64,000 nt of DNA, from NCBI GenBank assembly GCA_034620365.1, contig JAQGEQ010000170.1:62001-126000 (forward strand). The letters run 5' to 3'. Shown here piece after piece: positions 22,995 through 35,209 of this stretch. Numbering within the stretch: the first letter of the stretch is position 1; the number at the start of each line of letters is the position of its first letter. The notes beneath the pieces were generated by a model. That model saw only the letters and a program-made list of their open reading frames with translations, was not told where the DNA came from and did not search any database. The translations under genes were made by a program, and so were the position numbers. The DNA comes from Pegea sp. RAD2-039. Lineage: Eukaryota > Chordata > Thaliacea > Salpida > Salpidae.

Positions 22995-25568
22995 TTTAAT
23001 TTCCCCTAAATTATAATAAATGTATTTCACGTTTGTAATAAAATATTCATATATATCTTTAATGAAAATAATAAATACAATTATTGTTTATTTCATCCAA
23101 TTTTACTTTTAAAATTTGCTGAAGTAAGCATTTAATCTAACTATAAAAAGTCATTACCCAAAAATACAATGAAATTCAGAAACACAAACAAATATTAAAA
23201 TATTCAAAACAAATTTGATGAATTAACTTATTTACTTAACAAGTTTAAAGAGCCCAACTAAAAATATTAATCTAAACTGATAAAAATAAACACAATTATT
23301 AAAGAAAGAAAGATTTAATTCCAAAATCTAATTTCTCATTTACTTTCTATATTTGAAAACAACTTGTAAAAAGCAAAATATTCTTTTCATCAAAAACTTA
23401 CCACATGTAGTAAACAAAATAATTATGTGATTATAAAATGGGGAAAAAAAACTACTAATACTTAAATAAAATAACCTGCTACTTTTTTCACTTTATTATC
23501 AATATCTTTTATCAAATACGAATATTTATAAACTTTATTTACATAAAAATTTAAGCACAGAAGCAAAAATCAGGTCTATTGTCGTAAAAGAGATTAAGAA
23601 AATAAAAGTAGTTAAAGTTCTCAAAAACAAAAGGTTTAGGTTTTATTTAAAAATTGAAGTCAATACTTTTCTGAGTAAAAGTTGTTAGAAAACATTTTCA
23701 CAAAAACCTGCTGGAAGCAAACAAATACTGTTTAGGTAGGAAAGTTTAAAAATTATAAATCAATTATAGCAGAAAAGCCATTATAGGCTAAATAGTATAA
23801 TCATTATTCTTGCAGTAAATGAGTCAATAAATCATTTTAGTCTTAAAATATTAATTCAAAATAATTAATCATCTTACAAATAATTTATTTAACTAGTTTA
23901 ATGCATAAACATTTCTACTTCTACGCCGAAACTTGTAGCTAAACTATTGAGGAAGAATATTTGTTTTAAGATCGTTTCTGCTTATATACCATAGTAACAT
24001 GAAAATTTACACCCAAGAAATAAATATATTTTCAGTAACAAAAGTTTAAACTGCATGAAAACTTTAATTGGTCTGCAAGAATTCATTTTTATCCATAAAA
24101 ACAGTTTTTAAACAAAAAATTTATAGATACTGAAGTTGCGAATGTAGTAAATGCGGTTTATTGCTGTATCAACAAATAAGTAATTATTTAAGGAGTTTCA
24201 ACCCGAGTTATCGATTATAACAATATAGAAATAACAGTTACCGTAAACTGCAAAGCTCAAAAAGTAGGGTGTCTTCAGTGAATCGACAAGTACAAAAAAC
24301 TCATTAAATTAAAAAAACTAATTTTACAATAATTTGTAAAACTACATTTAAAAAAAAATTAAGAATTTAATTATTGAGCAAATAGTATTAAAATGAAAAT
24401 TTTTGCATCTCGACATACTAATCGGGAAAAAACTTTCATTATAACATTAAAAAGATGGTTTTGATTTTTTTATTCAAAGATTTAATCTACACCATGTGAT
24501 GAATTCAGTGCTACTTTGTTTCATGTAGCTCACAATGATCGATTAAATAACTAAGGCACATTAATCTAACATCAAAGGCTTAAGCTCTTGCTTAAGAACT
24601 AAACCTTCGTGGGCTGAAGAAGCATATAGAAAGCGATAAGGCCATTTTTCCTTCCTACCTGCGTCTGAGCTTTAATTATAGTAGAATGCAGTGTGCACTT
24701 CTAACTACTCCTTAAATCCGTTATTTGGTGACACACCTCAGTGACCTGAGACAGTGACATGGAGGTCAACGGATTGTAGGTTTTCTGTCGAAGTTTACTC
24801 CAATAGCTTTTACTTCTCCATAAGGTAGTTATGGCTCTATTAACTCATAGTTGAGGAAGATTTTCCACACTCAATTGGTGGCATTATATAGTGCGGTATG
24901 TTGTAACTTCTATGACAAGGTGGGACTCGAAAAACGTATGTAAAGCACATTTGTTTAGTAGTCAATCAACTTTACCATTCATTCATCTCGTCGCTCTATT
25001 TCATTTATATTATATTTCAACCGAATACACCAACTTTATACAAATTGTTTTTTTTTTGAAAGCCGATATTTTCATTCAAGGTATGAAAATATGTCTTCAT
25101 ACAAAATTCTTTTAAAGACGGGGACTCCCCTTTTTTTCCACCAATTTTTAATTTACTTTATTTCAAGTGAAGTGTTTTATCTTTTAATAGAGTTATTTTT
25201 AACTGATCGCAATTTTTTTTTTATATGAGTTTTTTATTTCTTTAGTTTAAATAATTTTTACTTAAAATAGTTTGCTTTTTAAGTAAGTACATCAATTATT
25301 ATTGAAATGTGAACATAAAATAATCTGTTTGAGTAAAATTACAAATTGATCAGGTTAGATTTTTAAATTAGAATAAAATAGAACAAAAAAATACTTTTAG
25401 TAACATTGTTTACTTAAAATGTTACTGGGTGTTATGATAATATTTAGTTAATTGGATATTAAGTTGGAATACTGAAATATATTTTATTTTTTCTCATGTT
25501 CTTATTAAATTTTTGCCAAAGAATTTATCATTATCTTTTATCTTTTATTATACTGTTCTGTATCAGCA
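22995..25568. other. Spacer between divergent SLC35B2 and MRE11
   Basis: Long A+T-rich stretch presumably holding both promoters. Apart from the island at about 24560-25010 I see nothing recognisable. A strong acceptor-like sequence (CTGTATCAG) ends 2 nt before the MRE11 start. Confidence 0.5.
24560..25010. repeat. G+C-richer island, probable repeat or RNA remnant
   Basis: The sequence is distinctly less A+T-biased than the surrounding 2 kb. It starts near a perfect hairpin, CTTAAGC-TCTT-GCTTAAG (about 24579-24596). Frames on both strands are broken by stops; on the minus strand, pieces such as GRKEKWPYRFLYASSAHEG look coding-like but are interrupted. I see no convincing tRNA, rRNA or snRNA. 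An interspersed repeat is my best guess. Confidence 0.3.
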
Positions 25569-28453
25569 ATGGAAGAAGACACATTCTCAATTCTTGTTGG
25601 TTAGTTTTGGTTGTTAGTAGATCTAAAAGCATTTTTTTAATGGATAAATTGACTAATTACTTGATTGCTTCTTTTTTCTCAGAAATATTTTGATCAATTT
25701 TTTTTTCAAACTTAAGCTACAGATATTCATCTGGGGTATGGAGAAAAGAAGCCTGAACTTTGTTCAGACTCTTTCACAGCTTTTGAGGAGATTCTACAAA
25801 TTGCCAAAAAAAGGTAAACATTTTTATGATGATAATTTTTTAAAGTATTTTTATAAAATTATTGAATTTTAGTCAAATAAATTAAAAGTTGAATGAAATC
25901 TTTTCACAGAAATGTGGATTTTATTTTATTGGGAGGTGATCTTTTCCACGAGAATAAACCTTCCCGAAAGACACGCCATGCCACCATTGAATTGTTGAAG
26001 AAGTATTGCTTTGGAGACCGGCCTTGTGAATTTGAAATTGTTAGTGATCAAATTGAGAATTTTGGGAAGTCCTCTAAAATGTAAGCTCTTCCAACATCTA
26101 AGACACAACTTAAAACTTCCTATTCATCTCTCAGAATCAAACATGTCAACTACGAAGACCCCAACATTAACATTTCTATTCCCGTCTTTTCTATCCATGG
26201 CAACCATGATGATCCAACCGGGGTCTGACATTTGCTTCATATATGTGACGTCATTTGATGATGTCATCTTTGTTGTTTCATAGTCAGATGAACTAAGTGC
26301 GATTGACCTTCTTGGTGCTTACGGGTTGATCAATCATTTTGGAAAACAAACTAATTTAGAGCATTTAAAGATCTCACCTGTGCTGATGGTAAAAGGAAAG
26401 ACCAAGTTGGCTTTATACGGTTTAGGTGTGGAGATGTTTTGACGTCAAATTAGAAATGAAAAGAACTTTTTGTAGGCTCAATGAAAGATGAAAGACTTCA
26501 TCGGCTCTTCCTCCGAAAGCAGGTGACGATGATTCGTCCGAAAGAGTTTACAGATGAGTGGTTGAATGTGATGGTGATCCATCAAAATCGGTAATCCCTC
26601 CTTCCCTTGCATCCACTTCTTGATCTTGTTGATCTTGCAGAGTCAGCCACTCTCGCACAAATTACATTCCAGAAGAGTTTCTTGATGATTTTCTTGATCT
26701 TGTGATCTGGGGACATGAGCATGAATGCTTGATTCAACCTCAGCTAAATGTGTCCCGAAACTTTCTAGTGATGCAACCAGGAAGTTCTGTTGCTACATCT
26801 TTGTGCGAAGGGGAAGCTGAGCAAAAGTAAATCCTCCCGATCTTCTTAAAGTCCTAACTGATCTCTTGCATTTTCTAGAAAAGTTGCTATATTGAAAATC
26901 AGAGGTCGTGAAATGAAAGTGGATATCATTCCACTTCAGACAGTTAGACAGATGTACGTGGAGACGATCTTCCTGGAAGATGAGCTGGATGCTCGCAAGT
27001 ATCCACTCCTAGATCAGCGTCTTTCAGTTGTAAAGAGCTTCTTGGAACAAAAAGTTGAAGACTTGCTCTCAAGAGCGAATTCCGAAAGATCAGGAAACGA
27101 GAAGCAGCCAAAGAAGCCTCTGATCCGACTCCGAGTGAGCTCTCTAGAGTTTGATCAGCTCTAGATCAGATTAGATCCTTTGATGCAGATCAATTATGGG
27201 GAAAATTTTGAAACTTTCCCCACTTACCAATTTGGGGCAACTTTTAGCGATCGGGTGGCAAATCCAGATTCCATCATCCACTTCTTAAAGAAGTCCGCTT
27301 GTAAGAAGTCGAGAGGTGAGTATGATGATGATCTGATCTTTCGTGACGTCATCTTCACAGGATCGAATCAATCTCATTCGGGAGCGGGTGAAGATCTAGT
27401 TGGAACAAATGTGGAAAAGTTGGAACAAGTTGAAGATTTTGTGAAAGAATTTTTGAATTCAAAAGGCGAAGTAAGAAATGTCTTCATCATTTGATCTTCA
27501 TCTTCATTTATATCCTTATAATTTGATCTTCATCTCATTTGTGTCCTCATCTAAGGATCAGCTTTCGCTCCTCACTACCAAAGGGCTCAATTCTGCTTTG
27601 TCTGAATTTGTTTACAAACAAGAAAAGGAATCAGTCAGCGAGATGTGTAATCATCAAATCACTCGCATCCAGAAGTCCCTGAATCTGGTGAGCATCAAAA
27701 GATCTGATCGCTGATTGGTTGATTTATCTTCTATTTGTAGTCAGATGTTGAACGTTCATCTGTAGCTGTCAGAGAGGAAGTAGTTCAAGTTCGAAATGAG
27801 ATCCTCTTCAAAAACCATGAAGATCAAATTGAAGAAGTAAAAAAGGAATCCGCGAAGAATATTTCAAAAATGGATGAAGAGTCCTCTGCATCAGATGATG
27901 GAATATCTTCAATGGCTCCTTCTTCTCAATCAACCAGAATCTCTTCAAGGTAAAGATCAGTTCTTGGCTTCAAAGATACTGAAAGATAATCTTCAGAGGA
28001 AGAGGAGCTAAAAGAGGATCCAGAAAAGGAACAACGCGAGGAAGAGGAAGATCAACTCGAGGCAAACCGACTTCCAACAACGAAAGTGATCTCACAGGTA
28101 TGTCATTTGCATCTTCATCTTTTGATCCCATCTTCTTTTCAGCTTATTTTACAAGCTCACAAACCAGCTCGACAAAATCTAGAAATCCGATTCGGAAGAC
28201 ACAGAGCCGATGCGATGAGTCTTCATCAGTATTTGATACAATCCCAGAAACTGATTGCTCCACGCTCCAATACGAGTCTCAAGAAGTGGGATCATCGATG
28301 AAGAAAAGATCGAAGAGCATTCTGGCTGATTTATCGTCCAGTGACGTCAGTAACTGCTTAGTGTTTCCAACTAACTTTTTTACAAATCTTCTTCTTTTTC
28401 AGGATGCGGATGAAGAGCCTTTTACTTTTATGTTGAAGAAGAGACAAAAGTGA
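25569..28453 (+). CDS. MRE11: MRE11, double-strand-break repair nuclease
   Basis: Fifteen exons: 25569-25599, 25717-25813, 25910-26080, 26135-26222, 26284-26425, 26476-26590, 26641-26826, 26879-27134, 27189-27315, 27361-27470, 27556-27687, 27741-27949, 27997-28097, 28143-28345, 28403-28453; 672 residues (human 708). MRE11 is the nuclease of the MRN complex with RAD50 and NBS1. The phosphodiesterase motifs are in order: [45 protein letters not shown] and WGHEHEC, so metal-binding Asp, His and Asn residues look intact. The DNA-binding cap contains [20 protein letters not shown]-like sequence. A Gly/Arg-rich segment near the C-terminus ([19 protein letters not shown]) matches the GAR motif. Exons 1-3 are A+T-rich with introns of 117 and 96 nt; later introns are mostly 45-60 nt and several contain TGACGTCA. 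Confidence 0.97.
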
Positions 28454-28555
28454 TTTCAGATCTTCAACCTGACATCATCTTCCATATTTCCCAACTTTTT
28501 TTTTGCCAAATTTTTGTTAGTTTTTTTTTTAAGTTGTTAATTTTTGAAGAAAGTT

Positions 28556-28561
28556 AATAAA
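28556..28561 (+). terminator. Poly(A) signal of MRE11
   Basis: AATAAA about 100 nt after the MRE11 stop, following a T-rich run. Confidence 0.5.
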
Positions 28562-30218
28562 AGTTGAAAAATCTTGAAGTCGAAATTGAACGAGATCTTT
28601 ACTGGTGTGATCTTGAAGTAGAGATTCGTTGATCTGGTAAATCAGCAAACTTCTGATCCTAGCTCCTCCGTGTCCTGCTTTGAAACCATTCAAAGTTTCG
28701 ATCTTCAACATCTGTTGATAAAATTTCTAAAAAATCTTTGAGGATAGATTTCTGTCAATATAATCAAGCCGATTTCTCTCTGAATGTCTCCTGGTCTATT
28801 TGTTCGCCCGAGGCAACTGAATTTCAAGACAACGCATCATTTTTAGAAGTTCAAAAACAAACTTCTAGATAATAGTAACATTGAAAAGTTTTTCAAATTA
28901 TTTCTATTAAATAAGATGCTTTTTGATGTTTAAAACTTGTAGACTTAGTTGACAGAAAAGTTAAGAATTGTTTAAAGGCTAGTAAGTTTAACAACTTCAT
29001 GATAGGGTTTAGTTTGTTTTCTCAGTGGTTTTGGTTTAATCACAGAAGACAATATTGAGAAGATTATTTTGTTGCTTGACAATTAGTCTTTTTTTCACTA
29101 TTAGTTTCATTATCATTCTTACACTAAGAATTTTTTGGAACATTACTTACAGAAGCTGTAGAAAATTTGTTTCTTGCAGACTGTACTTTGAAATTTTAAT
29201 TAAAAAAAAACTATTAATGATTTTATTGACTGCAACATTTTTGAAATATTTGAAAACATTTTGAAAAACTTTGAACGCGCATTGATAAGATTTCAAAAAT
29301 TTCAACAGTAATAATTTGTAAAATAATTGTCACAATTTCCTATATAGCAAGAGACTTAAATATTACTAAAATTAATGTCACCTAAACTAATTTAAACTTT
29401 TCAAGTCTTTGATAGATCTATTTTTCTATACATAAGTTAATCTAAGTATATAAACTCTCAGCTGTAATCTAAACTGAGTTTTGTAACTACCTTTTATCTT
29501 TATAAAACAATAAACATATTATTTATAAACCGTCAGAAATACGATAAATCATTAACTCATAAAAACACAACAGATAACCTAAATTGATCTTCCAAAAAAA
29601 AAGCTTTTCAAAGAAATTCTAACTTTTTTCAATCTTTGACTTTTCAGAAATCTTTTCACTTGAATCCTTTGACTTACATCTCTTCATCTACTCGCTTTTT
29701 TCACTTAAGAAAAAAAGAAAAAAAAGTTGTTCTTTGACGACCAGCTTTTCTTGGTTGGATGTTTCTTTCACCAACTGAATCTTGTTTTATAACTTTTGAA
29801 ACGTCGTTCTTTACTCGATTTTCAGTTAAGTTTTTCAGTTTATAAGTTTCATCCAAATTTTATAAACTTAAATAGAAGATTTAAGATAAAGAATATTCTT
29901 GAACATTGCACCTACTTTTCATTATGATTTTATTAACTTTAAAAATCCAATAAAAAATAGTTTCAGATTGTATTACAGAATTGTAAAGTTTCGCATCCTT
30001 CACATTTTTGTTTTCATTTTTTTGATCAAGTTTATTTCTTGAATAAAAAAAACTTTAAGCTAATAAAAAGATCTAAAGAGAACTAAAAGTTCCTTCATTT
30101 GCAATTAATTCAATTAAATAATTTGTTAATCATCAAATTAAATCAACTAGAGTATATTTTATCAGATTGGGGTGATGGACATTATTTAAATTAGTTTTTA
30201 AGTCATTTATTCGAAACA
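28562..30218. other. Spacer downstream of MRE11
   Basis: About 28562-28850 is somewhat G+C-richer and carries a 60-codon open frame on the minus strand that I cannot support as a gene. The rest is A+T-rich without signals until the next gene. Confidence 0.45.
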
Positions 30219-33096
30219 ATGATAATAGATATCGGGATTCTAGTTGCTATCTGCATCTTGGCAGTTGAACTAATTATAATAGTCATTGTAGTCGTGTACA
30301 TCATGAAGATTGGACGAAAGAGGAAAGCAGGCAAGATGTCTAAGATCAGATCTTTTGTTTTGAGGATTTATTTAAGCGTTTTGATTATTCAACTTTCAGA
30401 AAAGAGAAAAATTGAAGCAAAAATGATGAAGGAAAACGAAGAAGCAGAAAAGGAAGAGGCAGAAAAAGAAAAAGAAAAAGAAGAAACAGAAGAAGAAGAA
30501 GACAAAAGAGCTGAAGATGGTCAGATCAGTTTTTCGATGTTAAAAATAAGTTAAATAGTTTTTATTTTATCTAGAAGCTGATTCAAGCCACATAACTGTT
30601 GCTGTAGAAGATGAAGCTGAAGTAAATTAAAGGAATAAATAATTTGTATAATTTGAAGAAGTAACTTACACAAACAACAACAAAACCATTCATTTCTAAA
30701 CATTTATCTTAAAACAAATAAACTTTGTTGAGTTTAAACAAATACATTTGACTTAATTTTAGAATAAAGTTGCTGATGAGGACATCTGTGAAGAAGTTAA
30801 TTCAGAAAAAAGTAAAGATGCAGCTGAAGATGATAAAAACCCACCAGCAGATCTTCCTGAAAAGGATCCAAAAGATCCCGATGATACAGTTAAAGATACA
30901 GAAAATGAGAGCGTTCCAATTTATGAAAATTATCAACCAAAAAAGGAAGAATCAGAAAATGAAGAGGACAAAAAGGAGGTAAAGGAAGTTGACATAAATG
31001 AGGATAAAGAAATTAAAAACGATGAAGAAAAAGGAGCCGAAGAAAGTGAAGGGAAAGAAGATGATGAGAAAGTTGAAAATAAAATTCTTGAATCACAAGA
31101 AGAACTTCAGTTATCGGTGAAAATCTTGACAGAAAAACTTGAAATTTTAACTGCATCTCAGTCGACGCTAAACTCAGCTGCAAGTTTGTTTTAATTTCAA
31201 TTTTTTTTTGTCAAAAATGTTTCGAATTTTAAAACTTTTTTTTGTCACAATTTATAAAAAAATCAACTTGTAAAAACGAAAAAATACAAGATGGATATTT
31301 CAAGGAAAATTTTGTCAATTCTATTTTTACAGCGCCTTTAAATCGAAGTATTTTACTCAATAAAGAACAAGAACCAACAACAGCAAGTGAAGTACCTCCA
31401 AAAAAGTCTTCTCACAGATCTAACTCATCAAATGATCAGCTGGAAGTGATTCGAAAAGTTGAAAACATTGCAGATATGTTTCCACCCAAAAATCAGGTAA
31501 TAGATCATCGGAACCGGCTGAAATGGAATCCAAATTTAGAGTTATTCAAAAAACTGAAGTAATTTTTAGTAAATGAAACTTTATTTTGAACTTTAGGAGC
31601 CCGAAGAACCCGAAGAAGTATTTTATCCGACCGAAGAAGGTGAACCTGCTGTTGCTGGTGTAGTCAACGTCACCACTGGTGAAAAACTGAATGTTTGTCA
31701 AGCTGCCAACAAAGGTTTGATCCCAAAACGCACCGCTCTTTTGCTACTGGAGGCTCAAGCAGCTACTGGTTGTGTGGTGAGCCCCAAAAATGGGGTAAAA
31801 ATGGCAGTTTTGGACGCGATTGAAAGCGGGTTGGTTGATCCTGGATACAAAAAGGGTCTGATAGCAGCTGAAGGAGCTTATTATGGATATTTGGATCCTC
31901 GTAATCAGGAACAAATCACTTTAAATGAAGCCGTGAAGCGAGGAATCTTTCCAAGACCCCATGGAATCCGGTTGTTGGAGTTCCAGGTCGCTACAGGAGG
32001 TGTGATTGATCCTTGGAGCGGAAATAGATACAGGATCGAGTACGCAATGGAGATGGGATTGATTGATGAAGAGACTGCTCGTGATCTTGATCATGTCAAT
32101 GACGAAGCCAACTTCTTTGATCCAAGCGCTCAGACACATTTGGGATACGCGGATTTATTACGTAAATGTGTCCGAGACATTGACACCGGTCTTAAGTTCC
32201 TCTACGTCGAAGAGAAGCATTCAGCGGGACACAATCGATATCAACCTGATCTTTTAACCTTCAGGAGCGCTTTCAGGAAGAAAGTGACTCTTCAAGAGCT
32301 GATCCAAGCTGGGATTGTGGAAGAAAAGTCTTTTAAAGCTCTTCAACAAGGATTGATCAGCAAAGAAGATCTGAGAGACCGTTTACATCCATATCTGATT
32401 GGTGAAGATCCAATTGCAGGAGTTCTAAACAAGACAACCAACAAAGTGATGTCGATCTCACAAGCAGTTACTGAGGGTCTTTTGAGGAGGAACACCGCCC
32501 TCGAGTTACTCGAAGCTCAAGCTGCTACTGGGAATATCATTGATCCATTATCAGGGAAGAAGATGTCCGTGAAAAGAGCTGTTAAGGAGGGAGTGGTCTT
32601 GCCTCAATTTGCCCCTGCCCTGCAACGAGCTGAGCAAGCTGTCAGTGGCTATTTGGACTGTGTCAGCGGTCAGACTATTTCATTATATGAAGCAATCCGG
32701 AAAGGTGTTGTGATTGAGATACACGGGATTCGACTACTGGATGCTCAATTTGCAACTGGAGGACTAATCGATCCAGAGGCTGGTTACAGGATCCCTGCAT
32801 CAGTAGCGTTAGAGAGGAAGTTATTAGATCAACGATTAGCAGAGATTCTGACAAATAAACGAAATGATATGGGACTAAAAGGATATTATGATCCTAATTC
32901 AGGTGATGATGACTTTATCATTTATCTTAATCAATTAATTTTCATTTATTTAGGTGGAAATTTAACTTACTCAGAATTGATGACAACTTGTATCCGAAGC
33001 AGAAAGCATCACTCATTTCCGCTGCTTCCGATGCGTCAAAAGACTCCTGTAACGTCAACATACCGATCTAGGTCCAAAGGTCGTCATATTTACTGA
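30219..33096 (+). CDS. Membrane-anchored plectin-repeat protein (short plakin-like)
   Basis: Seven exons: 30219-30330, 30400-30519, 30575-30621, 30763-31183, 31333-31496, 31597-32902, 32954-33096; 770 residues, phases consistent. Residues 5-29 form one very hydrophobic helix followed by KIGRKRK, a typical signal-anchor with cytosolic basic flank. A Glu/Lys-rich, probably coiled or disordered region runs to about 300. Then come two plectin-repeat domains: one with LLLLEAQAATGCVVSP, YYGYLDPRN, GIRLLEFQVATGGVIDP and LLRKCVRDIDTGLKFL; a second with LELLEAQAATGNIIDP, VSGYLDC and GIRLLDAQFATGGLIDP. The C-terminus is Arg/Ser/Lys-rich, as in desmoplakin and plectin. In those proteins the repeats bind intermediate filaments. 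There is no plakin, spectrin or actin-binding domain. Inference: a membrane tether for filaments. Intron 1 would be GC-AG (69 nt, a multiple of three); without splicing the frame stays open. Two merged genes remain possible. Confidence 0.85.
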
Positions 33097-33149
33097 TGAC
33101 GTCATTACCATTTGTTGTTATTGTTGAAATAATCGTTTAAAAATTAAAA

Positions 33150-33155
33150 AATAAA
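33150..33155 (+). terminator. Poly(A) signal of the plectin-repeat gene
   Basis: AATAAA about 55 nt after the stop codon. Confidence 0.5.
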
Positions 33156-35209
33156 GCAGAAAAGTGTAACTTTTGTAAATAAGATTTGTGCTTAAAAACG
33201 ACATCAACATTTAGGAGTTCTTCTGTCTTCACTCTCATTTCTCAGTTATAAATAATTGATTGTGAAGCAGATGAAAACATAAAAGCAGTGAAAGTAATAT
33301 ATCTCAGGGTCAACACTCCTCGTTTCCATTTGCAACATGAGCTTGATGCTTATTAAAAAGATCTTTAAAAAGAATACAAATCTCTCCAGAGATTTAGATG
33401 TCTTCAACTATTTTTTTCACCTCTCAGCTAAAAATATTTGGTCATATTGTCTAAGCTCCTGGTCGATTTTTAGAAAAACTAAATTTCAAAGCTCTAAACG
33501 TTTCGTGGCAAAGTAAGGTTAGAGAAGGTCTTCATCGCCACGATATTACATTATGCTCGTTAGAGTTTATTACATTGGAAGTTGTTAAAGTTAGAATAAG
33601 CTGAAGATGATTTGTAAGAGAGATTATTTGCTTCTTATACATTTTCTTGTATCCAAAGCAAAGTAATTTTTTATGTCTTATTTATTTGCTAAATAGCTTT
33701 TTTAATATTAACCTGAGCGTAAATGAAAAGATTTCATTTTTTGACAGCTTACATCTTATTATGTTCTTTAAGAAGTTTTAAGCTCGGAATGCTGGATTTG
33801 GGCGACAGACTTTTAATATTAAAAGATTTAATTTCCTTTAAAAATGTTGTTTCTAGATTAGAACTATATAACGTCTTGTAAAGTAGCCAGCTATTTTTCA
33901 ATGTAAAGTTTAATCGAGTTACTTTATCTTACGATATTAACATTTTAAAGATTAAGTAGTTCTAAACACACAGATACTAAATTATTGAAAATAATTACAT
34001 ATGAAGATAAAAAGAACCCCAGCAGTTATTTGAGGGAATATAATGAAGTAACTTTCATGTTTAGACTGAAATGTTTTTTTTTTAAATATCAATTTGTTAA
34101 TTTACATATTCAGTTAATTCTCTTCAATAAAAATGTTGTTTTTATCAAAACATTTTAAAATTAAACAAGAAAATTGTTTGTATAAAATGCTTTTTAACAA
34201 ATTTGAAAATTAGCTTTGAGTTTTTCAGATTCAGGTTTAAATTATTAATGAGTACAATATACGTTATCACCTTTATAGAGAAAAAAAACAGTTCAAAAAA
34301 AGATGATTTATAAGAATTCATTAGTAATTAAAAGGATAGACATGATGCTATTAACATAAGCTGTCAGTTCTGAAAAAAGGTATTGAATTTATAAAAGGTC
34401 GCTTCATTTTTGTCAAAAGTTAACAGCACTTTTTCAACATCTACCTTTGCTGTATGAATTTTTAATTTTTTGACATCTTATTGAAGTATTTCTTAATTAT
34501 CTTACTTACAGCTTTTCATATTAAACTTTCATTCACTTTGCTAAACTTTTTAAGTATTTAAAATATTCTAACAATTTGAATAAATTTAATTTATTTAAGA
34601 TTTCTTATAACAAGATAATGATAACGGCTAATAATTATAATTAAATAATAATATAATAAGATTACCATGAATAAAAAAAAAAAGTTGGAAAAATTATTGA
34701 ATAAAAATTATTAAACTTTTTTTAATTTGTTTTTAATTTAGTGAAATTAATTTAAAAGTAATTTTTGAAATTTACACCTCATTAAGAGTTTATTACTTAA
34801 ATTTTCATTTGTTTGAAAAATTTCAACAAATTTTTGCTAATTAAAAAAGAATTAGAATTTAAAGAATTGAGAAAGAAGGAATCTAAGTATTCATGAAGTA
34901 TCTCGTCATGTGATAAGAACTACCCTTAGAAAGTTAGTTCCAATGTTAAACAAATTTCTAACGAGATAAAAAAGTTTGCAAATATAAGTTTTATAGTAAA
35001 AGTATTTGATTTAATCAAATTTAGGTAAGTTTTGCATTTTATAAAGTAATACAAACTTGCAAGCAAACAACCTTAAAGTTTTAATGATAATTATTGTGTT
35101 AAGATTATTATTTAAATTTTTACAATATTTAATTTTTACTAGAAAATATAATAGCTATAATAAAACTATTTTATTGATAAACTATTATGCATTTTCACCA
35201 ATTAACTAT
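33156..35209. other. A+T-rich spacer before the tandem duplication
   Basis: I see no coding frame, RNA gene or repeat with confidence. The first 450 nt are slightly less A+T-rich. Confidence 0.5.

Noticed and set aside
22995-23030. Extended N-terminus of SLC35B2 from GTG at 23030
   Set aside because: The extension lacks an ATG and contains an acceptor-like AATTTAG; the ATG at 22994 matches the family start.
28529-28711. Minus-strand open frame of 60 codons after MRE11
   Set aside because: Acceptor-like sequence precedes it, but no upstream exon continues the frame and no family is recognisable; it overlaps the MRE11 3' UTR.
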